From assembly GCA_965237405.1 (NCBI GenBank), contig OZ250139.1:2604001-2668000 (forward strand): a DNA stretch of 64,000 nt, in the 5' to 3' direction. The position numbers were made by a program, and so were the translations under genes. Under the pieces are notes generated by a model that had not been told where the DNA came from, did no database searches, and saw only the letters and a list, made by a program, of their open reading frames with translations. Position 1 is the first letter of the stretch. The number at the start of each line of letters is the position of its first letter. Positions 27,975 to 37,532 of the stretch are shown here, piece by piece. Source of the stretch: CAUZIB01 sp963663925 (GTDB taxonomy: Bacteria > Acidobacteriota > Vicinamibacteria > Vicinamibacterales > UBA8438).

Positions 27975-29162
27975 CTACTCAATGATCTCCGTAATCGTCC
28001 CCGAGCCCACCGTACGGCCGCCTTCCCGAATCGCAAACCGCAAGCCCTTTTCCAGCGCCACTGGCGTGATTAACTCCACCGTCACCGTCACGTTGTCCCC
28101 GGGCATCACCATCTCCACCCCGTCCGGCAGGTTTGACACCCCTGTCACGTCCGTCGTCCGTAAGTAAAACTGCGGCCGATACCCGTTGAAAAACGGCGTG
28201 TGTCGCCCGCCTTCCTCCTTCGTCAGCACATACACCTGTCCCTTGAACTTCGTGTGCGGCGTCATTGACGCCGGCTTCGCCAGTACCTGCCCCCGCTCCA
28301 CGTCGTCCTTCTCCGTCCCTCGCAACAGCACGCCGACGTTGTCCCCCGCCACCCCTTCATCCAGCAGCTTCCGGAACATCTCCACGCCCGTCACGACCTT
28401 CTTTTGCGTCGGTGTAAACCCGACAATCTCAATCTCCTCACCCACCGTCACTTTGCCACGCTCCACCCGGCCCGTCACCACCGTGCCTCGGCCCGAGATC
28501 GAAAACACGTCCTCAATCGGCATCAAAAACGGCTGATCCACGTCCCGCTCCGGCAACGGCACATAGTCATCCACCGCCACCATTAGTTCGTCAATCGACT
28601 TCTCGCCGTCCGCGTCCCCCTCCAGCGCCTTAAGCGCCGACCCCTTTACCACCGGAATGTCGTCGCCCGGGAATTCATACATACTCAGTAGCTCCCGCAC
28701 CTCCAGCTCGACTAATTCCAACAGCTCCGGGTCGTCCACCATGTCCACTTTGTTCAAAAACACCACCAGCGACGGCACCCCCACCTGCCGCGCCAGCAAG
28801 ATGTGCTCCCGTGTCTGCGGCATCGGCCCGTCCGTCGCCGCCACCACTAGGATCCCCCCGTCCATCTGCGCCGCACCCGTAATCATGTTCTTGATGTAGT
28901 CCGCGTGCCCCGGACAGTCCACGTGTGCATAGTGCCGGTTCGCCGTCGTGTATTCCACGTGCGCCGTCGCAATCGTGATCCCCCGCTCGCGTTCCTCCGG
29001 CGCGTTGTCAATCGAGTCAAACGACCGCACCGTATTTGTCGCGTCGTGCTTCGCCATCACCGATGTAATCGCCGCCGTCAACGTCGTCTTCCCATGGTCA
29101 ATGTGCCCAATCGTTCCTATGTTGACGTGTGGCTTCGACCGATCAAATTTCTCTTTCGCCAT
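27975..29162 (-). CDS. tuf: elongation factor Tu, copy 2
   Basis: Second EF-Tu gene, 395 residues, same protein as copy 1 with the same G1 (GHIDHGKTTLTAA), G3 and G4 motifs. Every stretch I compared is identical at the DNA level, and identity ends exactly at the start and stop codons (TAG here, TAA in copy 1). The two are about 16 kb apart in direct orientation, which points to ongoing gene conversion. The GTG/ACG/GGG-rich codon use is shared and unlike neighbouring genes. A 178-base leader separates it from tRNA-Thr(GGT) and contains a GC hairpin (CGCGGC/GCCGCG at 29221-29236). Confidence 0.98.
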   Translation of the reverse strand: MAKEKFDRSKPHVNIGTIGHIDHGKTTLTAAITSVMAKHDATNTVRSFDSIDNAPEERERGITIATAHVEYTTANRHYAHVDCPGHADYIKNMITGAAQMDGGILVVAATDGPMPQTREHILLARQVGVPSLVVFLNKVDMVDDPELLELVELEVRELLSMYEFPGDDIPVVKGSALKALEGDADGEKSIDELMVAVDDYVPLPERDVDQPFLMPIEDVFSISGRGTVVTGRVERGKVTVGEEIEIVGFTPTQKKVVTGVEMFRKLLDEGVAGDNVGVLLRGTEKDDVERGQVLAKPASMTPHTKFKGQVYVLTKEEGGRHTPFFNGYRPQFYLRTTDVTGVSNLPDGVEMVMPGDNVTVTVELITPVALEKGLRFAIREGGRTVGSGTITEIIE

Positions 29163-29341
29163 GTCTACGCTCGCTCTATCCCGGTCGCTTCACCGTACCT
29201 GAAGACCTAACCTAACTCGTCGCGGCCTACGCCGCGTATCCTTCTGTTTACGTTACACACCCCGCGGATCACTTAACCTCATCGACTGTCCGACCCAGGA
29301 CCGGTGCGCTGGGCATCGGCATCTTCCCGAACCTAGAAGTC

Positions 29342-29417
<76 letters not shown>

Positions 29418-29522
29418 TCACCTATCCCCCCCTACCACCCGCCGACCCTGGCTCACACCGGGACGCCTTCCGCAACTGCGCTAATCCGCCCGGCCACCTC
29501 ACGAGCTTCGGCGAGCAAAGAA

Positions 29523-29597
29523 TGGAGCGGGAGACGGGGATCGAACCCGCGACCAACAGCTTGGAAGGCTGTGACTCTACCACTGAGTTACTCCCGC
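29523..29597 (-). tRNA. tRNA-Gly (anticodon TCC)
   Basis: Cloverleaf of 75 bases with encoded CCA; acceptor stem GCGGGAG/CTCCCGC, anticodon loop CTTCCAA reads TCC for GGA/GGG, T loop GGTTCGATCCC. It corresponds in position and anticodon to E. coli glyT. Confidence 0.96.
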
Positions 29598-29689
29598 CTT
29601 CACAATCGCTCTTTCCTTGCCTACCGCCGCCAACTGGCTAACCACAAGACCCGTCACGTTCGCGGCGGCGCGAGCCTCGGGGGCAGGAT

Positions 29690-29776
29690 TGGTGGCGAGG
29701 GGAGGATTCGAACCTCCGTAGCCACTAGGGCGGCAGATTTACAGTCTGTTGCGTTTGACCGCTCCGCAACCTCGCC
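29690..29776 (-). tRNA. tRNA-Tyr (anticodon GTA)
   Basis: An 87-base class II tRNA with a long variable arm (between ATCTG and the T stem), acceptor GGCGAGG/CCTCGCC, anticodon loop CTGTAAA reading GTA, and an encoded CCA end. It corresponds to E. coli tyrU in the conserved tRNA cluster. Confidence 0.96.
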
Positions 29777-29945
29777 GATGCTCATGTCCGCCCGCAGCCT
29801 TACCGAACCTACACACGAACCGCCGACAGTACACACGGAGGTTCTGGCCGACCACCGCCGAACGTTGACCAACTATGTGTTAAGTGGAACAGCTCGCGTA
29901 CCGTCTTGGATGGCGCCGATGCCCGCTAACGCTTCGCCTTCACAC

Positions 29946-30022
29946 TGGAGCTGGCGAAGGGATTCGAACCCCCGACCTGCTGATTACAAATCAGCTGCTC
30001 TACCGGACTGAGCTACGCCAGC
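29946..30022 (-). tRNA. tRNA-Thr (anticodon TGT)
   Basis: Cloverleaf of 77 bases with encoded CCA; acceptor GCTGGCG/CGCCAGC, anticodon loop TTTGTAA reads TGT for ACA and related codons, T loop GGTTCGAATCC. It is the first gene of the tRNA-tuf-rpmG-secE-nusG unit, as thrU is in E. coli. Confidence 0.96.
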
Positions 30023-30036
30023 CAGGCAAATTCATT

Positions 30037-30065
30037 ATTTTAGCACACATTTCTCGGACCAGCAA
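30037..30065 (-). promoter_or_regulatory. strong sigma70-type promoter for the tRNA-tuf-secE-nusG-rpl-rpo unit
   Basis: On the minus strand TTGCTG (30060-30065) and TAAAAT (30037-30042) are separated by exactly 17 bases, with an extended -10 TG one base before the hexamer (TGCTAAAAT). A start about seven bases on would fall just ahead of tRNA-Thr(TGT). This is the best promoter match I found in the window and it sits at the head of the 30-kb translation block. The rest of 30066-30188 shows nothing clear. Confidence 0.7.
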
Positions 30066-30188
30066 CGGCATGCAACGTCATCCATCACAACTCTCCAATT
30101 ACGGTCCAATTCCGAGCAAAGCATTTGTTTCTAATAACTTGTCTGAGTCTTAAGCGGTTATCGATGTACACGTCGTCTAAATCCTTGA

Positions 30189-30917
30189 TTATTTGACCGA
30201 CGAGCCCACCATCCGCTGTCGAACGGCCTCATACAGAACAACACCAGTTGCCACGGATACGTTCAGGTTCGCGACCCACCCAAGCATGGGAATCGACGCA
30301 AGGAAATCGCACCGCTCGCGAACCAGACGCCGGAGGCCTGTCCCTTCGGCTCCAACCACGAGGGCCGTCGACTGGACAAGATCGAGCTCGTGATACGAGG
30401 TAGCGACATTCGCGTCCAGCCCGACGATCCAAACCCCTGACTCCTTGAGCTCGTTGATGGCACGACTCACGTTCACAACTGGCGCCAGCCGCACATGAGA
30501 TACCGCCCCGGCGGAGGCCTTTGCCGCCGCCCCGCTCTTCGGCGCCGCGCGGCGTCTCTGGTACACGATTCCGTCGACACCGGCGGCCTCAGCGGTTCTC
30601 ATCACGGCCCCAAAATTCTGAGGATCCTCGATGCCATCGAGTACCACGATCAATGGCGGTCCCGACACGCCGCGTACGAGATCCGTGACCGAATGTTCGA
30701 CCGGCGGCGCGACGCGCGCGACAACCCCCTGATGGACACGACCACCTACGAGTCGTTCCAGCTCCGCTAATTTGACATGCTCGACCTTGACTCGGGCGCG
30801 ATGAGCCTGGGCCACAAGACGTTGAAACCGCGCGTCCCGCCGGTCGCTCACCCAGACGGCCGTTACCGTCGCTGCCCTGATCGCCTCTGACACCGGGTTG
30901 ATGCCATAGACGATCAC
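30189..30917 (-). CDS. rlmB: 23S rRNA (guanosine-2'-O)-methyltransferase RlmB-like
   Basis: SpoU-family enzyme that 2'-O-methylates a guanosine of 23S rRNA (G2251 in E. coli) with S-adenosylmethionine. The 242-residue product has the L30-like RNA-binding N domain (INPVSEAIRAATVTAVWVS) and the knotted SPOUT domain motifs: DGIEDPQNFGAVMRTAEAAG, VVGAEGTGLRRLVRERCD and SIPMLGWVANLNVSVATGVVLYEA. The start is a GTG overlapping the ispDF stop (GTGA). RlmB and TrmH-like paralogues are similar; length and motifs favour RlmB. Confidence 0.88.
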   Translation of the reverse strand: MIVYGINPVSEAIRAATVTAVWVSDRRDARFQRLVAQAHRARVKVEHVKLAELERLVGGRVHQGVVARVAPPVEHSVTDLVRGVSGPPLIVVLDGIEDPQNFGAVMRTAEAAGVDGIVYQRRRAAPKSGAAAKASAGAVSHVRLAPVVNVSRAINELKESGVWIVGLDANVATSYHELDLVQSTALVVGAEGTGLRRLVRERCDFLASIPMLGWVANLNVSVATGVVLYEAVRQRMVGSSVK

Positions 30918-32101
30918 GTTGTTGCCGCCGCCACCCCAGACACCATCGCCACTGCATGGACAGCGATCGCCTCGCCCTTTCCAATCGATCCGACGCCTTC
31001 ACTGGTCTTGCCTTTGACCATCACGCGATCCGGATCGATGGTCAGCGCCTCTCCAAGATTTTGGCGCATGGCGTCAGCGTAATCCCGAATCTTCGGCCAG
31101 TCTGTGATGACAACGGCATCCACGTTCTCGACGACATACCCACGAGAATCCACAACCGCTGTCGCGCGGCGCAATAACTCGACACTCGCGGCATCTTTCC
31201 AGCGCTGGTCATCATCGGGGAACAGCTGTCCGATGTCACCCGCACCAGAGGCACCCAGGACCGCGTCGGTCACCGCGTGACAGAGAACATCGGCATCGGA
31301 ATGCCCTATCAGCCCGCGGTCTCCCGGTATTTCCACTCCACCCAAAACGAGGCAGCGCCCACCCACAAGACGATGGATGTCGTACCCTATTCCCACGCGA
31401 AGGACGCGCGACGGGCCGTGGTCGGGTGCCGTGACGGCTCTCGCCATCCCCAACTCGTCCTCTGTCGTAATCTTTACGTTCGCAGCCTCACCCGGAACCA
31501 GGCGAACAGCGTGCCCCACGTGTTCGGCCAGGGTTGCCTCATCAGTGGCATCAACACCAGATCTTCCCACGGCGACTGCATCCAGCAGGACGTGCCGCGT
31601 GAACGCCTGCGGCGTCTGAGCGAGAAAGATACGCTCACGTGGTAACGTCGCCGCGACCAGCGTCGTGTCCGATTCAATCCGAGCCTCTTTCACAGTGTCG
31701 TGTACCGGAACAGCGGCAATCGCGGCGCCCGTTTCCGCGGCAGCGCGAACAACCCGCTCGACCAATGACACCGTGCAAAACGGTCGCACGGCATCGTGTA
31801 TCGCGATGACCTCAGCCTTCGACGCCACGGCGTCGAGACCTGCCGCGACTGAATCCTGCCTACGGGCTCCTCCAGACACGATCCGAATCGGTGTGTGAAA
31901 TTCGGCCAGCGTCAAAGAGCCGCGATCGATAAGATCGCTAGGCAAGACGACAACGATCTCGTCGATCACGTCGCTGCACTCGAACGGTTGAATACTTCGC
32001 TCGAGCAGCGTGCGACCTCCAAGGTGAAGTAGTTGCTTGGGGATGTGACCCCCAAGTCGCTGTCCGCGGCCAGCGGCCGCGATTATCGCCGACACGAACA
32101 T
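30914..32101 (-). CDS. ispDF: bifunctional IspD/IspF (MEP pathway)
   Basis: One protein carries two non-consecutive MEP-pathway enzymes for isoprenoid precursors: the cytidylyltransferase IspD (residues about 1-230, with AIIAAAGRGQRLGGHIPKQ and DAVRPF) and 2-C-methyl-D-erythritol 2,4-cyclodiphosphate synthase IspF (about 235-395, with GIGYDIHRL, GHSDADVLCHAVTDA, DIGQLFPD and KGKTSEGVGSIGKGEAIAV). The middle enzyme, IspE, is encoded 10 kb upstream. The start is ATG 32101, with GGAAGG seven bases upstream. Such fusions occur in alpha-proteobacteria, Campylobacterota and scattered other lineages. Confidence 0.95.
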   Translation of the reverse strand: MFVSAIIAAAGRGQRLGGHIPKQLLHLGGRTLLERSIQPFECSDVIDEIVVVLPSDLIDRGSLTLAEFHTPIRIVSGGARRQDSVAAGLDAVASKAEVIAIHDAVRPFCTVSLVERVVRAAAETGAAIAAVPVHDTVKEARIESDTTLVAATLPRERIFLAQTPQAFTRHVLLDAVAVGRSGVDATDEATLAEHVGHAVRLVPGEAANVKITTEDELGMARAVTAPDHGPSRVLRVGIGYDIHRLVGGRCLVLGGVEIPGDRGLIGHSDADVLCHAVTDAVLGASGAGDIGQLFPDDDQRWKDAASVELLRRATAVVDSRGYVVENVDAVVITDWPKIRDYADAMRQNLGEALTIDPDRVMVKGKTSEGVGSIGKGEAIAVHAVAMVSGVAAATT

Positions 32102-32163
32102 GTTCAACCCTTCCAGAACCCGACCGCGTGATTTGCGATGTTGGTCGCGGATTATGCTACGAA

Positions 32164-32800
32164 TCAGGCTCGCTCGGTAGCGGTGATTACGCGAGCACTC
32201 TCCACGCCACCGGTCGCCTCAATCACGCGATCCGATGTCAGATCCAGTACCTCGGTCAGTTCATCGCCATTCAAGCGACGAGGCGCGTACACGACGACCA
32301 GCGCACGGGACATCATTGGTGTCACCATCGTCCGTTCGGAATCCGACGTGGGGGGTTACCGAACGGACCTTGGCGATCGCACAGCGCAGGACGCCCCGCC
32401 AAGTGAACGGGCGCCTTTCGAATCCCGCGATAACTCGTTGCCTGGTCGTCCGCGGCGCAGCACGACGTCGCCATCGATGCTATCGAGGTCATAGACACCG
32501 AACGGTAACTCGGTCAGGACCGAGACATCGTTGCACGCATCGACCAACGAATTGATGGCCAGCCACGTTTAACTCGCCTCAGGCGACGCATGAGGGCCTT
32601 TGACGACAGGTGCGTCTTGGTCGGGTCAATCCCAATCCGGTGGTACATCTGGCGTACGAGCGCGACCCGTAGTGAACCCTCCCGAACCAACCCCTGGTGA
32701 TCACCAGGCTCGGCGATGCCGACGGAAACATCTCGAAACTGCAAACTGCCAAGCTTCACGTGTGATGCAATGTCGCCATCGATGACCAGTGTCCCGTCGT
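32164..32800 (-). pseudogene. B3/B4 tRNA-binding-domain protein, broken by several frameshifts
   Basis: Three reading-frame pieces, read consecutively on the minus strand, add up to one protein of the family sharing the B3/B4 domain of phenylalanyl-tRNA synthetase beta. Piece 1: VKLGSLQFRDVSVGIAE and YHRIGIDPTKTHLSSKAL. Piece 2, after a shift near 32560: INSLVDACNDVSVLTELPFG and YDLDSIDGDVVLRRGRPGNE. Piece 3, after shifts near 32395 (GGCGGGGCG) and 32352 (a run of six C): PALCDRQGPFGNP, then TSDSERTMVTPMMSRALVVV, ending at the TGA at 32164. The shifts look like one loss and two gains in short G/C runs. The start would lie near the plsC stop. The gene is either decayed or misassembled; the original function is unclear. 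Confidence 0.75.
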
Positions 32801-33543
32801 CATCGCTGTTCAGCGATGCCCTGGTCCCGCTGAGCAACGGTCGCCGCGATGACTTCGCGTACTCGGCCGGCAAGGTCGCGAACGTCCGCCCGACTGAGCC
32901 CGCGGGTCGTAATCGGATCGTGCACAATCAACTCAACCCTCCTTGGACAGGTCATCAGACGGCCCTTCAGCATCACGTGGCGACTTCCGACGACCGAGAC
33001 CGGAACAACCGGCAAGCCGGCCTCGACGGCCAGCAGAAAGAGACCGGCCTTAAAACGACCCACTCGTCCATCCGAGCTGCGCGTGCCCTCTGGAAAAACG
33101 ATGAGCGAGTGCGCGTGACGCATTAAATCAGCGACTTGTCGCAGCGTCTGCGCGCCGACTCTATCGCGATCCACGAGCAGGTGTCCAGTGTAGCGCAGGT
33201 GCCAGCCGAGCACCGGGAACGCACCGAGCGACGCCTTCGCGATGATTCGCAGCTGAAAGGGCAGATGGCAAAAGAGAATTGGAATGTCATAGATACTTTG
33301 ATGGTTCGATACGAATAAGTAGGACTCGTGCTGCGGCACCTGTTCGACGCCGAATGCCTGAACCTGAACCCCCGTCGTGGCGAGGATGAGCCACGACCAC
33401 GTGCGCGCGCACCAATGCGCAATCCTCCCGCGTCGGTCAAAAACAACCGACGCGAGCGACACCGAACCGAGCACGAGTGTGTACATAGAAATGGCGGGGA
33501 TCAGCCAGAAAACCGTTCGCCACCAATGGAAGGGGGGGATCAT
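32800..33543 (-). CDS. plsC: 1-acyl-sn-glycerol-3-phosphate acyltransferase (PlsC-like)
   Basis: Membrane acyltransferase that adds the second acyl chain to lysophosphatidic acid in phospholipid synthesis. The 247-residue product has N-terminal hydrophobic segments (about 10-60), the catalytic NHQSIYD (HX4D type) near residue 80, the substrate-binding FPEGTRSSDGRVGRFKAG block near 150, and PVVPVSVVGS. ATG 33543 shares its A with the radA TGA; a GTG one codon upstream is possible. The paralogue set (PlsC, YihG) cannot be told apart by sequence alone. Confidence 0.88.
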   Translation of the reverse strand: MIPPFHWWRTVFWLIPAISMYTLVLGSVSLASVVFDRRGRIAHWCARTWSWLILATTGVQVQAFGVEQVPQHESYLFVSNHQSIYDIPILFCHLPFQLRIIAKASLGAFPVLGWHLRYTGHLLVDRDRVGAQTLRQVADLMRHAHSLIVFPEGTRSSDGRVGRFKAGLFLLAVEAGLPVVPVSVVGSRHVMLKGRLMTCPRRVELIVHDPITTRGLSRADVRDLAGRVREVIAATVAQRDQGIAEQR

Positions 33544-34910
33544 CACTCAATCAGCTCTTCCAATGCTTCCTCGACGGTGGAGACGCCGACCAGTTCGCAC
33601 GCCGCATCGGTTGCGCGAACATCACTGGTCGCCGGCATGATGCACCGCGAAAAGCCGAGCTGGAACGCTTCTTTTACCCGCAACTCTGCCCGCGGGGTGC
33701 CGCGCACTTCGCCGGCAAGGCCAACTTCGCCAAACACGGCGGTCTCGGCGCGCACTGGTCTGTTTCGTAGGCTCGACGCAACAGCCGCGACCACAGCCAA
33801 ATCGGCAGCCGGTTCACTAACCGTAAGTCCGCCGGCGATGTTAACGAACACGTCGTCGGCAGCAACTGATAGACCGGCTCGCTTCTCAAGCACGGCCAGC
33901 AACAGAGACAAGCGACCACGGTCAATCCCGCTTGCCATTCGGCGAGCCGTTCCGTAATTTCCTCCGGTGACTAGCGCTTGTACCTCCAGCAGAATCGGTC
34001 GCGAGCCCTCGATTGAGCACAGCACGGCAGACCCGGCGGCACGCGATGCCCGCTCCGACAGGAACAACTGAGAGGGATTGGGGACGGTGTGAAGACCGTC
34101 TTCCTTCATCTCGAATAGGCCAAGCTCACTCAACGCCCCGAACCGATTCTTGACGGCACGGATGACCCGGTGCGAGTAATGTCGTTCGCCCTCGAAATAG
34201 AGGACCGTATCAACGATGTGCTCGAGGGCCTTCGGACCAGCGATCGCCCCATCCTTCGTCACATGACCGACGAGAAACGTCGGAAGATTCCGGCCCTTCG
34301 CGGTGAACAAGAGATGGGTGGCCGCCTCCTGAACCTGTCCGATGCTGCCCGGGGCCGATTGCAGCTTGAGCGAAAACACGGTCTGAATGGAATCGATCAC
34401 CAGCAGCGACGGGTTAATCTGATCGACCTGGTCGAAGATACGCTCCAGGCAGGTCTCCGCCAGCAAATAGAGCGGGGCATCGCCCACTCGAATCCGTTCC
34501 GCGCGAGCCTTGATCTGATGTTCGGACTCCTCACCCGACGCGTAGAGGACCGGACCGATCCGGTGCGCAGCCCGCGCCGCTACCTGCAGCAGGAGTGTGG
34601 ACTTACCAATGCCCGGTTCTCCCCCGAGCAGCACCAGTGACCCCGGCACGATTCCACCGCCAAGCACCCGGTCGAACTCGTCAATCCCGGTTATAAGGCG
34701 ATCAGCATCGGCAATCTCAACGTCAGCGAGGAGTTTTGCCGACGCGGGCGATCGGCGAAGGTAGCGTGCGTCTCTGGAATCGCTCGCGACCGGCCGGATT
34801 GACTCCTCAACTATCTCATGCCACGTATGGCAGGCTGAGCACTGACCTTGTTGCTTTGGGAACTGCTTACCGCAGAATTGGCACACCCACACCTTTTTAG
34901 GTTCGGTCAT
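33543..34910 (-). CDS. radA: DNA repair protein RadA
   Basis: RadA is a RecA-like helicase that drives branch migration in recombinational repair. From ATG 34910 the product has 455 residues (E. coli 460): a zinc finger CQFCGKQFPKQQGQCSAC (residues about 9-26), Walker A GEPGIGKST, the RadA motif KNRFGALSELGLFEM, and a Lon-protease-like C-terminal domain (VFVNIAGGLTVSEPAADLAV). An open frame 17 codons longer reaches into alr and is not used. It overlaps plsC at its stop. Confidence 0.95.
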   Translation of the reverse strand: MTEPKKVWVCQFCGKQFPKQQGQCSACHTWHEIVEESIRPVASDSRDARYLRRSPASAKLLADVEIADADRLITGIDEFDRVLGGGIVPGSLVLLGGEPGIGKSTLLLQVAARAAHRIGPVLYASGEESEHQIKARAERIRVGDAPLYLLAETCLERIFDQVDQINPSLLVIDSIQTVFSLKLQSAPGSIGQVQEAATHLLFTAKGRNLPTFLVGHVTKDGAIAGPKALEHIVDTVLYFEGERHYSHRVIRAVKNRFGALSELGLFEMKEDGLHTVPNPSQLFLSERASRAAGSAVLCSIEGSRPILLEVQALVTGGNYGTARRMASGIDRGRLSLLLAVLEKRAGLSVAADDVFVNIAGGLTVSEPAADLAVVAAVASSLRNRPVRAETAVFGEVGLAGEVRGTPRAELRVKEAFQLGFSRCIMPATSDVRATDAACELVGVSTVEEALEELIE

Positions 34911-36049
34911 GGCCGGTTCACCGGCGTATACACACGCTCGATTCGGCTCCCAGTCCGGCACAACACCTCATGCGGTACCGTCCCGACCCACCCCGCCACC
35001 TCGGCCGCATCGATCCCATCGGTGCCCTGATTGCCGATCATCATGACCTCGTCCCCGGGACTTACATCGACGTCGGTTACGTCGACTGTAATCGAATCCA
35101 TACAGACCGAACCGACGATCGGAACCCGCTTTCCGCGAATCAAGACGTGTCCCGCTCCTGGCAGCCTCACATCGAGCCCATCTGCGTACCCGGCCGGAAC
35201 AATGGCGACGCGCGTCGAACGTCGAGCTGTAAATTCTTCGCCGTACCCAGACGTTTCGCCAACGTGCATACCCTTAACTGCGACAACTCGACTTCGGAGA
35301 GACATCACCGACCGCACTTCGAGTCCAGCCGGCAGCGAAACCTCGGGAGGCACGACCCCGTAAAGTAAGAGTCCTGGGCGAACGGCGTCGTACCAGCACG
35401 TGCGATCGCGGAGCAGCGCGGCGCTATTTGCGGTGTGGCGCGCAACGTTTCGCAAGCCAAGTCGTGAGAGTGTGTTCAGCGCATCGGTAAACCGCTCGCA
35501 CTGCGCCCCGTACAGCGCGCCGGCAGGACACTCGGCCGTGGCAAAGTGAGTGTAGACCGCATCGAAGGCAAGATTCCGGCTCGCGAGCACCGAGGACACC
35601 GTCGAGGCAAGGTTGTCATGGCGGAACCCGAATCGATTCATGCCGGTATCGATTTTCAGGTGGCAGCGCAGGCGAACTCCGCGCTGTACCGCAATGGCCT
35701 GCAACGCGGTAGCCGCCGACGGCGACGAGACTGTGGGTGTCAGTCGCTTGTCGATAACACCGCCAAGATCGCTCGTGCTCAGCGCCCCAAACACCAAAAT
35801 TTGAGCTTGTACACCGGCGTCACGTAACTGCACCCCTTCTTCGATATCGGCGCACGCAAGCATTGTCGCGCCAGCCGCTTCCAGCGTCAGGGCCGCTGCG
35901 CTCAATCCGTGCCCGTACGCGTTCGCCTTCACGACCGCGATGACCGCAGGCCGCGCGTTGGGCGTGGCAGACGCGACGAACGCACGGATGGCGCAATAGT
36001 TGGCCTTGAGCCTTTCTAGGTCGATGCGAGCGAACGTCGGACGAACCAC
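34907..36049 (-). CDS. alr: alanine racemase
   Basis: PLP enzyme that makes D-alanine for peptidoglycan. The 380-residue product has the PLP lysine in VVKANAYGHG (Lys41), DTGMNRFGF, the catalytic tyrosine in SGYGEEFTA, and the C-terminal MDSITVDVTD and GDEVMMIGNQG segments near the active-site entrance. Fold-type III barrel plus beta domain is implied. It begins with GTG 36049 and overlaps radA by four bases; dnaB lies ten bases upstream. Confidence 0.95.
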   Translation of the reverse strand: MVRPTFARIDLERLKANYCAIRAFVASATPNARPAVIAVVKANAYGHGLSAAALTLEAAGATMLACADIEEGVQLRDAGVQAQILVFGALSTSDLGGVIDKRLTPTVSSPSAATALQAIAVQRGVRLRCHLKIDTGMNRFGFRHDNLASTVSSVLASRNLAFDAVYTHFATAECPAGALYGAQCERFTDALNTLSRLGLRNVARHTANSAALLRDRTCWYDAVRPGLLLYGVVPPEVSLPAGLEVRSVMSLRSRVVAVKGMHVGETSGYGEEFTARRSTRVAIVPAGYADGLDVRLPGAGHVLIRGKRVPIVGSVCMDSITVDVTDVDVSPGDEVMMIGNQGTDGIDAAEVAGWVGTVPHEVLCRTGSRIERVYTPVNRP

Positions 36050-36059
36050 GTGTGGCCGG

Positions 36060-37409
36060 TCACTCCTGGACGGGACTCAAATTAGCAAACCGGGTGTACT
36101 GCTTCAGAAAGGCAAGCTTTACGGTGCCTGTCGGGCCATTGCGCTGTTTCCCGATAATAATCTCGGCCAAGTTCTCATTTTCTGGCGTCGGAGAGTACTG
36201 CTCTTCGCGAAAAACGAACATGACCACGTCAGCATCCTGCTCCAGTGCACCCGACTCACGGAGATCCGCCAGCTGGGGTCGCCGGTTCGTCCTGGCCTCG
36301 GGGGCCCGGCTAAGCTGCGACAGCGCGAGTACAGGAACATTCAGCTCTTTTGCTAAACCCTTTAGCGCTCGCGATATCGATGCCAGCTCAAGAGTGCGGT
36401 TCTCGAACCGACCTCTCCCTTGCATGAGCTGCAGGTAGTCGATAACCAGTAGGTCCAGCCCGTGTTCGGCCTTGAGGCGACGAGCCTTGGCGCGCATCTC
36501 GAGCACCCCAAGGGCCGCGGTATCGTCGATGAAGACGCGAGCCTCGCCCAGGCGGCCAAGCGCCTTCGACAATTGACTATAGTCTCGCTCACTCAGAGAG
36601 CCCCCGCGAAAGCGCTGGGCATCAATTTCAGCCTCAGCCGTCAACATTCTTATCAACAGCTGCTCCTTCGACATCTCGAGGCTGAAGAAGCCAACCGTGC
36701 GGTCCATCTTGACACCAACGTGCTGCGCGACATTAAGGACCAAGCTGGTCTTTCCCATGGAGGGTCGGCTCGCGATGATAATGAGATCCGAGGCCTGGAA
36801 CCCCGATGTCAGTTTGTCGATATCGACGAATCCAGACGGCACGCCCGTGATCATCCCTTTCTGATCCTGCAGCTGCTCAAGGGTCGAGAAGCCCTCATCG
36901 ACGAGTTTGCTGAGCGGCACGAACCCGTCATGAACTCGATCATCGGCAACTGAAAAGATCTCCTGCTCGGCCTGGTCAAGAATGGTCTCCGCATCCTCCT
37001 CTGCTCGATACGCCGTGGAGAGAATCTTGCCAGCGGAGTGAATCAGGTGACGCAGCACCGACTTTTCCTTAACGATCCGGGCATAGTGCTCCACGTTAGT
37101 CGAACGTGGGACACCATCGGCGAGAGCTGCGATGTAAGCCGGACCGCCGACCTCTTCGAGGTCGCCAGTTCGGCCGAGTTCGTCCTTCAGTGTGACGAGG
37201 TCGATCACGTGGCCGCGCTCATTCAGACCGACCATCTTGTCGAAGACGCGACGGTGGGCATCACGAAAGAAGTCGCGCGAATCAATCAGCTCGGCAGCGA
37301 CGTTGAACGTGTCGTTGTGGATCAGGATGGCGCCGAGCACCGATCGCTCGGCCTCGAGGTTATGGGGAAGCGTCCGCTCGTCCACCGGCACCGTGGAAGT
37401 TTCGACCAT
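36060..37409 (-). CDS. dnaB: replicative DNA helicase DnaB
   Basis: Hexameric 5'-3' helicase of the replication fork. The 449-residue product has the N-terminal primase-interaction domain (LPHNLEAERSVLGAIL), Walker A ASRPSMGKTS near residue 220, GFFSLEMSKEQLLIRML, Walker B LLVIDYLQLM and the arginine-finger end region (DVVMFVFREEQYSPTPENEN). Length is close to E. coli (471), and there is no intein. It lies 123 bases after rplI; the rpsF-rpsR-rplI-dnaB order is widely conserved. Confidence 0.97.
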   Translation of the reverse strand: MVETSTVPVDERTLPHNLEAERSVLGAILIHNDTFNVAAELIDSRDFFRDAHRRVFDKMVGLNERGHVIDLVTLKDELGRTGDLEEVGGPAYIAALADGVPRSTNVEHYARIVKEKSVLRHLIHSAGKILSTAYRAEEDAETILDQAEQEIFSVADDRVHDGFVPLSKLVDEGFSTLEQLQDQKGMITGVPSGFVDIDKLTSGFQASDLIIIASRPSMGKTSLVLNVAQHVGVKMDRTVGFFSLEMSKEQLLIRMLTAEAEIDAQRFRGGSLSERDYSQLSKALGRLGEARVFIDDTAALGVLEMRAKARRLKAEHGLDLLVIDYLQLMQGRGRFENRTLELASISRALKGLAKELNVPVLALSQLSRAPEARTNRRPQLADLRESGALEQDADVVMFVFREEQYSPTPENENLAEIIIGKQRNGPTGTVKLAFLKQYTRFANLSPVQE

Positions 37410-37532
37410 CGACTCGCTTACGATGCTTCCGTGCCCCGTTCGTGTCTTAAGCTAACTCAAAAGCGGCCGACGTGGACCGCCCTAGTCTGCCGATACCGTG
37501 GGTTCACGGCCAGTGTCGACACCGCGTTCGCC

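Noticed and set aside
29571..30011. Open frames of up to 146 codons across the tRNA cluster
   Set aside because: They read through tRNA-Gly, tRNA-Tyr and tRNA-Thr, which fold fully; no protein family is seen.
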